Shown here piece by piece: positions 56,591-64,000 of a stretch of DNA of 64,000 nt. Position 1 is the first letter of the stretch. Every line of letters begins with the position of its first letter. The translations under genes were made by a program, and so were the position numbers. The DNA is taken from the NCBI GenBank assembly GCA_930367205.1, contig OV884014.1, forward strand, positions 78,533,104 to 78,597,103. The letters are read 5' to 3'. The notes under the pieces were generated by a model. It was not told the DNA's origin and searched no databases. It worked only from the letters and a program-made list of their open reading frames with translations. This DNA comes from Acanthosoma haemorrhoidale (Eukaryota > Arthropoda > Insecta > Hemiptera > Acanthosomatidae).

Positions 56591-57994
56591 GATACTAACA
56601 CTGGAAATATTTTTTTCTAATTAATTCCTTGTTTGTGATTCATTCTCACATTAAAACTGTTTCTAACATGTTCCTTGTTTTTTTCTTACTTACCCTTCTA
56701 ACTTTCATCGTGCCACCAAAAAAAAAAAAAAGTGAAAAATATTAGAGGTTGATATGTATCTATCACATGCTATGAAAAATAAAGTGATGCACTAATTTTG
56801 TCTAGGAGTTCATTTACTTCTTATTTACTATTTACTGAAATCATACTCGGGCCAACGCTACTTTGCAGTGGATGAAAATCAGCGATCTATTTATTACGAC
56901 TTCTCAAGCAAAGCAGTGGACCCTAAAGAATAAATAGTTTATTTCATCTTTAATTCTAAATCACTCACATCTATCATAAAATAACGCATATGACTTGCAA
57001 TAGACAAGGACTCAACATAGGCTTCTCTGAAGGTTCAATACAACATAGGCTTCTCTGAAGGTTCAATACAACATAGGCTCTCTGAAGGTTCAATACAACT
57101 TAATTTATGATTTACAGCCTGGAAAATTAAAATTAATATGACTCAATCCTTTTATTTACAATGGTCTCTAAAAATTTTGACTACCAGTCTTTGATACAGT
57201 TTAATTATGGCTTATATTTGAACGATATTGACTTGGAAACCACACAGCGAATTAAGAAATTATTTTCATACAAACTTCGAGCACTAGCGATTTAGGCATC
57301 TGGAACTTAAATCTACTAGATATACTAACATCTAAACAATGCTCTTTTTTTTTAATCAAGAACTCAAATTTATCAAAAATATGTTCCACTTTATTTAGAA
57401 AATCATACCCGCAAAATTCTCTTTGCACACAAATTTTCACGACAGTCTACTCGGACACCCAAGATCACTGATACAAGAATTGTCTACGTTTTAATTAACT
57501 GTTAATACTTTAAGAGGATTTAGAATACGTTTGATTAAAGATCTTCTACGTTGATAACTAACAAATCTTTAGACGTAGCTTCAACAATATGGAGGAGGTG
57601 TCTGGATTAGCTGTCCTTGCATTCATGTCCAAAAGATGATATATGAACTGATGATATGGGAACACTATTGGCAAATAACATGAAAATAAAATATTAATTT
57701 TGAAATATTACTTCATTTTCGATTTTTAAACCATGTTGAGGTATGCCTCAAGTCCATCATATGTCTGTTTCTTGGCTCCATGTCATCCAAAACACAGACA
57801 TTTCTGACTAATAAGAGAAGCAGAATTGCATGATTGAATTTCATACATCCAGATTGACATTTTTGTTTCTCAACTTTGAAAATATGCGAGAATGTTATTT
57901 GTTCCTAACTTCTTTATGATGGCAGCTATATTGTGCATTGAAACGTATCCGTTGCTAATACTATTCAGTTGTACAATGTATAATATTGATTGGG
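56591..57994. other. Unassigned stretch with a 28-bp tandem repeat
   Basis: CAACATAGGCTTCTCTGAAG plus GTTCAATA is repeated three times at 57013, 57041 and 57069 (the last copy one base shorter). Nothing coding is supported. Confidence 0.6.
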
Positions 57995-58007
57995 TTGTTT
58001 TAAACAA

Positions 58008-58138
58008 CTTCCCATTGCACCGGAATACGCGCACCACAGGCTACGTAACCCCATGAGCTCGCTTCACGGGCTCGTAGGGTAAGCCCGTTTGAGGCTCAGC
58101 CTCAGGAAGGAAAAAAAAAAAAAAAAAAAAAAAAAGGT
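58008..58138 (+). mobile_element. Short GC-rich retro-inserted element with poly(A) and 13-bp target duplication
   Basis: About 105 bp of GC-rich sequence with self-complementary parts (GAGGCTCAGCCTC) ends in 25 adenines. TTGTTTTAAACAA flanks it at 57995-58007 and 58139-58151. It was placed by LINE machinery. It may be a short SINE, a truncated LINE tail, or a processed small RNA; no tRNA boxes were recognised. Confidence 0.8.
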
Positions 58139-58151
58139 TTGTTTTAAACAA

Positions 58152-59007
58152 ACTTTTGACCCTTTTCTTTGTGTTAAAAGAACTTATGGCTGCTCTAAAA
58201 TTTCCTGTCTATTTGTCCCGTTGGACTTAAGGGCACCTTTTGTCTATTGTTTTGTCCATTCTTTCCGGCATGAACAAGAAACAATGGCATATTCCAGCTG
58301 ATATTTCCGCGTATGATACATTCTATATAGAGCTGGGATAAGTCATCTATTGCTGTAAATATATAGGGAAATACTCCACCCCGTGTACTCCCAAGTATGG
58401 CAAGAAGGCCGCTACTTTTCAAGCCTGGTGACACTAACACTCCTTACAGTACTTTAATACCACTCAGCATTCGATTTCAACGTTATCCTTGGTTAGTTTT
58501 TCTATTAAGAAGTTATGCCATTTATAGAGATTTGATAGTTTTATAGATAGATTTGATAGGGTAGTAATAAAGGATACTACTTCGTGGGGGGAGAATTTGA
58601 ATTTAAGTTCTAATGCTAGAAGATAGAATACCTACCGTCTGCATTTGTATCTAAAATGTAATGTTATGTTGTTACTTTATTTATGGAGGGGGGGGGTTCT
58701 AGTATTAGGTTTCCGGTCTATTTATTTCCCTTCTGTCGCTTGCAACAGAAAATACTTCCTATTATGATAAAAACTACCGAATATGAAGGATATGACAACT
58801 ACGTGTCATTGTGGGGCACATCGTACCTTCCAAAGAGAGACGGAGTTCGGTGGCGTTGATTATCTGAAGATATAACATCGAATCTTTGAAATACATCCAG
58901 TCTTTGTGGAGCTCCGGTAGTAGGAGGTGGTGGTAATTTGAGGTGAACTCTCAGCTTACCTACTGGACGAATATTTCAATAATATATATTATACATACAG
59001 TTTTCTA
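58152..59007. other. Unassigned stretch
   Basis: Contains a G run near 58687; no features were recognised. Confidence 0.35.
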
Positions 59008-59190
59008 TATTGTGATAAAATTGCAATCTACCGTATTGGGCAATAAGTAATTGTGATAAATTCTCTCATTCATGAAGTACAAACAGCCCAGATATCTCCT
59101 AAATCCAAGTCCAAGAGCGCGAGAGCCACAGACTCTCAGGGCATGATTGGAGAAACTGGCATTTGCCAGGACTCCCACTGTCACGTATTT
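59008..59190 (-). mobile_element. 3' UTR fragment of the jockey-like family (31676-32446)
   Basis: The phrases GGAGAAACTGGC, CTCCCACTGTCACG and ACAGCCCAGA are shared with 31800-32015 in the same orientation. No coding part remains. Confidence 0.65.
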
Positions 59191-59224
59191 ATTATTTCAA
59201 TAATATGCTCCTTGTCCTCCGTCG

Positions 59225-59560
59225 ACACTACTAGATGAAGAGGATAACAGAACTGCTGAAACGAGACTCAGATTTGATGTGGCGCATCGCATCGTTACAA
59301 ATGGCTGCCCTAGATTTTCTGACATAGTACCATTCAAGAAGATAGGAATACAGGTACTTATCATTGAACCTACCATTCGGTTAGAAATCAACGATCCGAA
59401 GCAAGCATTGAAAGCCGACGTTGAAATGAGAGTAATTTACAAAAAAAAACCTCACCTGAAGGGAAAATTCTGGGATACGTTTCAGGAGTCCGGCGTGAAG
59501 AATGTTTGGATACAGAGGTGCCCTTCAAGAAATACAAGGAACTCGATGAACAAGATTTGA
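59225..59560 (+). pseudogene. Non-LTR retrotransposon polyprotein C-terminal fragment
   Basis: The frame gives TAETRLRFDVAHRIVTNGCP, RFSDIVPFKKIGIQVLIIEP, TIRLEIND and VIYKKKP. I know this block from the C-terminal endonuclease-like region of R2/RTE-style arthropod elements (D.vp....vlIiDPTirfE....qa..v..eK..iY). Both ends are cut off and no poly(A) follows. Assignment to a clade is uncertain. Confidence 0.55.
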
Positions 59561-59639
59561 AGATTGGGCACTTGTGGGCGATTGCTTCAGACTAACTCGG
59601 CATAATCCGTTACCATATTTAAGGATCGTAATTTTACTT

Positions 59640-62290
59640 TGTATTACTTGTGTCAAGTTCAATATTTAACTATTATTTAATAATACTTTAATGTTAATAA
59701 CCTAGGCTGTCGATAATATGTCATCATATTTTAAATGTATTTATCTTGTCCTTTGTTCAAATTTGTCGGAATGCACTCCTGTAGTTCACCCAACCACAAG
59801 TGGTTTATTTAAACATCATTGGGTTTGAGTGAATCGCATAGAGCGTGATAATGAAATATATATAAAATTATCTTACAACATATCTGTTAGCGAAACATGA
59901 AAATCTCTTAAGTTAATATCATTATCTTGAATATTTTTGTTGTGATTGTGATGGCACATTTTGCTCATTAGTTTATTCGTGCTAAAAACCCTTATATACC
60001 CCACTTTATGGTGTAGGCTGCTAGGTTGGTGGTTTAAAGTATCTTTTGATACTGATAGAGATAAAGCAGGTAGTAACTAATGTGTTTGTCGGAATTAAGA
60101 TGATTAACTATCCTAGGAAGACCTTAGAAACATAAATAATAGTTTAGAAGATCTTCAAGGACATTGGGCCTAACGATTTGGTAGGGAAAGCTGGGCGGGA
60201 ACTCCAGTCATAAGGACAGATTGAAAAATAAACATGATCAGCAAACATTTAAATGTGATTTTATGAATCTGTCGGGAGCTTGAAGCATCTTCAGTGCTTT
60301 TGCAATGATCTGCAGCTATATCCAGGGCATGAATCACAAGGCTTTTCACCTTGAATACAAAAGTTCAAGTAATGGAATGTAATGGTTGGAAAATGTCATT
60401 TCTAATAGGAGTTCAATTTCAATTTTAAAAAAACCCAACATGTTTTACATGATAGTTTTGCTGCTACATACAAAACCTTAGAGCAAAAAATAGTATTGGA
60501 GTAAAAATAGGTCAGCAATAAAAAAATTACGTCTTGATTTAAAGAAACCTTTGGTTTCTCAAAACCAGAAATCGGTTGGTTTGACATAATCACTGATAAT
60601 TTTCACTCTCTCATATTCAAGCTAGAATAACATGAGATTTTTCCATGGAGGTTTCATTTGAAGTAGGACACACGTGGAAAGTACCAACAAATATCCCTAA
60701 AAAACGTGACTACGTGTCTGTAATCAATCAATAACTTGGTATTAAGAAAAATGTAGTTTTCTATGTGATCTATTAATATATTATATGCAGTGTTTTTCGT
60801 AACCCCTTATTACAAATTCACTATTGTTAAACATACTATAGGTTAAGACAATTTGAATCTATTTACAGATTGAACTTCGTGCTTATTATATTTACCTTAG
60901 AGTGTTAACATTTTATACAATTTTGGAAAGTATCAACATTGTAATGGGTTAATATGATATGTACATAAAAAATTTTCTGATATAGTAGAAAAGGTGATGG
61001 GGCTCTCCTTACGGAGCATTAGAACTCAAACTAAGACTTAAATCTAGACAAAACAAAATCCTAGCATAAATTTCCCGGACTGTCTGTTACCATCGATTCG
61101 GAAAGGGTGGTGGGATCATAGTGTTAAACACTGGATTTGTGAGATGCTGCAACGAGTCAAAAAACTTTATGTGTCTCCGGTGGATGAACTCACCCACCGA
61201 CGACACCAAGCAACGGGAGAAGGCGGTTTCTTTAACCTCTCTAGAGAGGTATGTTTAACCACTTTTATCATTGTTGGGTCGTTACTAGAGGGGTGCCGGG
61301 TGACAAGTGAGGATTGTTTGAGTTTATAACCTGGACAATCGTTTCATGACGGCGTTACTCCATTTTTGATAGGTATGTGCCTCGACAATGCACTATGTTC
61401 AAGAGAAGAGGTACAGAGGTTTTTCATGAAGAATTAGTCAAGTTTTCAGAGTTCGAGCGGAAACAACGCATCACGAGTAAAGGTCACGAGAGACTAATTA
61501 ACAGGACCAGCAGCCCTGGCTTAAGTACCTCTCTGGGAGGGCTGCAAGAGCCTAGGCCGGCGGTTGGGTTTTCACACATGTGGTGATGAACCGAGACTGC
61601 CGCCTGATTACCCGACCCCTGGAGGGTAGATGCTGCAAAAGTGTTGTTAATGTTTATGACTGACATCTAGTAACCCTTCTCGTGTTACTTGCCTGGTCTC
61701 CGTATTTTATTGCTTAACACATTTACAATGATTTATATTTGTTTATTTACATTTGTCTATAATACATTTAGTTCATGTTATTTACTTTTGCTTACAATAT
61801 ATATGCAATAGAGTATAGGGTGGTTTATCTTATGTAGTTAGCGGTTACTACAATCATGATCCCATTCGGAATTACTGGAAACGCTTAGCTGTATTGTCAG
61901 TCAAGTGAGAATATGAAAGGGCACCGTACAGCAGAGCTGGCCGGAGGACACATTTAAATATCATTTAAGTTTGAGACGAAGCGACAAGTTGGGTGAAGTT
62001 AGCAAATGTAAAAGCCGGTAAGACTTGTGTCGTACTATTTCTACTAATAATGCAAGAAGGCATTAAAACTGTCAATAAACTGTCACAATTTTACACATTT
62101 TTGCTCATAACCTTATAGACGTTTACACTGTTTAGATAAGTTTAAGTAAGATCTGCGAGAGAGCAATTGTCAGGACCACATTAGCTAATGCTTTATTTGA
62201 GATGATATTTTTTTCTTTGGATTGAAATAACCTCTTAATCTCCTTCACAGGACTAAGTAAACCTCGAAAACAAAAATAATTAAGAACCTT
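59640..62290. other. Mostly unassigned stretch with a short LTR-family fragment
   Basis: 61370-61425 matches the LTR family on the minus strand (GCACTATGTTCA..AGAAGAGGTACAG). The surrounding 61140-61630 is GC-richer than its neighbours, so more of an LTR element may be present, but it could not be resolved. Confidence 0.4.
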
Positions 62291-62375
62291 AAACATTTTT
62301 GTGAGTCGGGGGAATCGAACCCATGGACGCATTCGTTCATGGAAAAAGACACATTATGTCATCAGCTTCTTGGAA
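62290..62375 (-). mobile_element. tRNA-like (B box) SINE remnant
   Basis: On the minus strand GGGTTCGATTCCCCC forms a perfect RNA polymerase III B box, preceded by CCATGAACGAATGCGTCC and a loose A box. The cloverleaf does not close, so a SINE or tRNA relic is more likely than a functional tRNA. Confidence 0.5.
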
Positions 62376-62867
62376 ATGTTTTGAATTATTCATATTTATC
62401 TTGAATAATCCTAATAAAATCCATTTTATTCTTCGAACCTGGTATCGATTCCAATAAAACCGAATTTTGATTCGCTGAAGTAACTTATCGACGAAGGCTA
62501 TGGGTCGAGACACTGCAAATAAAATAAAAAGTGATCTCATGGTGGAATACTATCGTCAATCGTTCTCGAAGGTAATTAATTAGAGATTAATCGCAAACCA
62601 TTTGCGCAGTCGGTGCTTATGATTGTCCGATCGGCACATTGTGGCCTGCCTGCACAAATGGAGACGCTTGCGGCTGTACAAGTTAATAACTTTATGAGGG
62701 GAGAGTGTCCTTTCGATTCTACTATCAAATATCAGGTAAATGTTTTAACGTAGATTTTGTTATTGATAGTGGAGGCTATTTAACAATATCAATAAGGAAC
62801 TTAATGAAACTTTAATTAAGGTACTCAATGAAAATTCAGTACTCCGGATTGGTATCGTATTAAGAAC

Positions 62868-63600
62868 TGTCGGGTACAGATATGTGAGTCCCCAAGGTGG
62901 GGCGGAGACGCTCGCCGTGGGCTAGGGTCACTACAACCTCTTAGCCGCCGTCCGGCGAGCGCCACGAAAGAGATAAGGCGGGCGGACCTGTGATCTTTCA
63001 CCCTGGTTGCCGACCTAGTCGGCGGGCAGCCTAATTCGTTTTGATCAGACTCCATAAGATCTTCGAAGGTGTGTGCCCCGACAAAGCACTATGTTCAGGA
63101 GAAGAGGTACAGGGTAGGTTTATAGGTGGTTTATGTGGTCTTGGAATGACCACGAATTCACACTCGGTATCTAAGGGTAGGTATTCGTCCGGATCCCAAA
63201 GGCGAGTGTGAACCGGAGAGAGGCAGACTGGATTGCCGTGGGAGACACTGCTAGGTAAATTTGTAGGGCCACGGCAACCGTCCTCCTCGAGGGAGAGGTC
63301 TCTCCCAAGGAGGTGCTAGTTTTAGCGAGACGAAGGCAGAGATTCCCATTAGGAAGGGGTGGGGTCTGACAACGCCGGACTAAAACATAGCGAGGTTAGG
63401 AGAGAGAGATGCAGAGGTAGTTGAATGAGAAGTCCATGGTTTTGAGTAGAGCAGCAAGCGCAAGTGCAGGGAGTAGTGTTCCAAGTGACGGTCCGGTTCG
63501 TTATGCTGATTCGGTCTAATGCCGCTGCTTATATAGGTGGCCAGCCGTGATGGGGATGGGTCCCCACCTGCTGCTGTTTCCCCCACTAGTTCCTCCCCCA
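62868..63600 (-). mobile_element. LTR (same family as the solo LTR), 5' end replaced
   Basis: TGTCGGG at 62868 is the reverse complement of the solo LTR's end CCCGACA. Similarity continues through GCACTATGTTCAGGAGAAGA and a TATATAAG-like box (near 63528) to AGTGGGGGAGGAAC. The first part of the LTR is missing and is replaced at 63601 by a non-LTR poly(A) end. No partner LTR or internal region was seen beside it. The frame 63055-62825 lies inside the LTR and is not a gene. Confidence 0.8.
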
Positions 63601-63720
63601 CTTATTTTTTTTTTTCTAAGCTCTCTAATTAGAAGATAAGGGATGAGGGAAAAATGAAAGAAGATTTGGGTTGAGCGGGTCCAACCTCTGTGTTGAAGCC
63701 ACAGATTTATTTTACCTTGT
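63601..63720 (-). mobile_element. Short non-LTR retrotransposon 3' end
   Basis: A T run (63606-63616) is followed by CTAAGCTCTCTAATTAGAAG and GGGATGAGGGAAAAATGAAA, the family tail also at 5172, 20742 and 34527. Confidence 0.65.
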
Positions 63721-64000
63721 AATTTCAATCAAAAGGAAAATTTTGTTTAACGTGCTCATTGCACATTTAATTTTGTATTTTCTCTAGTTCAAGTTTGCTT
63801 ATTTGGTATAGGATTAATTGTTTAAGAAAACAAAATGTTAAATATAAGGAAAGTCGATAGTGAAATAAAAGGTGTGTTGTTAAACTGTGACGCCTAATCC
63901 AGGCCAAATGTAAACATTGCAGGCTCGGCTTGCCCCCTCTCTCCACCGGGTCTGTCGTATTCCATCTCTCGCCGATGTTACATCGAGTGAATCCTCTCGC
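63721..64000. other. Unassigned end of window
   Basis: No feature was recognised. Confidence 0.3.

Overview
The window is AT-rich nuclear DNA from an animal, almost certainly an arthropod and probably an insect. The evidence is spliced genes with large introns, an arthropod-type core promoter (TATA plus TCAGT initiator), and a mobile-element mix of Tc1, gypsy, jockey-like non-LTR, Penelope-like, tRNA-derived SINE and RAG1/Transib-like elements. The species cannot be named from the sequence; a hemimetabolous insect with a large genome is only a guess. There are no bacterial features.

One convincing host gene is present, on the minus strand from about 54.92 to 43.96 kb. Exon 1 (54885-54831) encodes a signal peptide. 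An intron of about 8.1 kb follows. Exon 2 (46720-43974) encodes a very glycine-rich, Ser/Ala/Tyr/His-containing repetitive protein. Splice phases agree, and the join creates an RVRR proprotein-convertase site directly before the glycine-rich domain. The product is a predicted 933-residue secreted structural protein (silk, cuticle, eggshell or saliva type; the exact role is unknown). TATA and initiator lie very close to the ATG, and a polyadenylation signal follows the stop almost at once.

Much of the rest is one old, large direct duplication. Copy A (about 1-18.5 kb) and copy B (about 26.5-39.3 kb) are collinear: a degenerate satellite-like array, a short unique stretch, then 2-3 kb of conserved non-coding sequence. 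Each copy was later split by its own insertions. Copy A holds a jockey 3' end (5.2-6.2 kb), a Tc1 element (12.0-13.6 kb), a decayed gypsy integrase (14.6-15.7 kb), a 5'-truncated jockey (16.25-16.68 kb) and a solo LTR (16.9-17.8 kb). Copy B holds a decayed gypsy pol (27.1-30.2 kb) carrying a nested RAG1/Transib-like transposon (28.2-30.1 kb), a jockey 3' end (31.7-32.4 kb), a 239-bp GA microsatellite, a second gypsy family (32.8-34.0 kb) and another non-LTR tail (34.5-34.7 kb). Comparing the copies gives empty sites for the solo LTR and the Tc1 element.

Between the copies (18.9-23.9 kb) lie nested LTR and non-LTR debris, including a jockey-type element with 5' UTR, ORF1 and endonuclease, and a full-length tRNA-derived SINE. 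At 39.3-41.8 kb is a decayed Penelope-like element with an inverted partial copy at its head and a hammerhead-ribozyme-like core in its terminal repeats. Beyond the host gene (55-64 kb) are a Tc1 relic, a short GC-rich retro-insert with a 13-bp target duplication, non-LTR fragments, and a second, truncated copy of the LTR family.

The most interesting item is the nested 1.9-kb transposon at 28186-30093. It has 38-bp terminal inverted repeats laid out like a 23-spacer recombination signal, a CGTCG 5-bp target duplication and a spliced, internally truncated transposase-like gene, all matching the Transib/RAG1 lineage.
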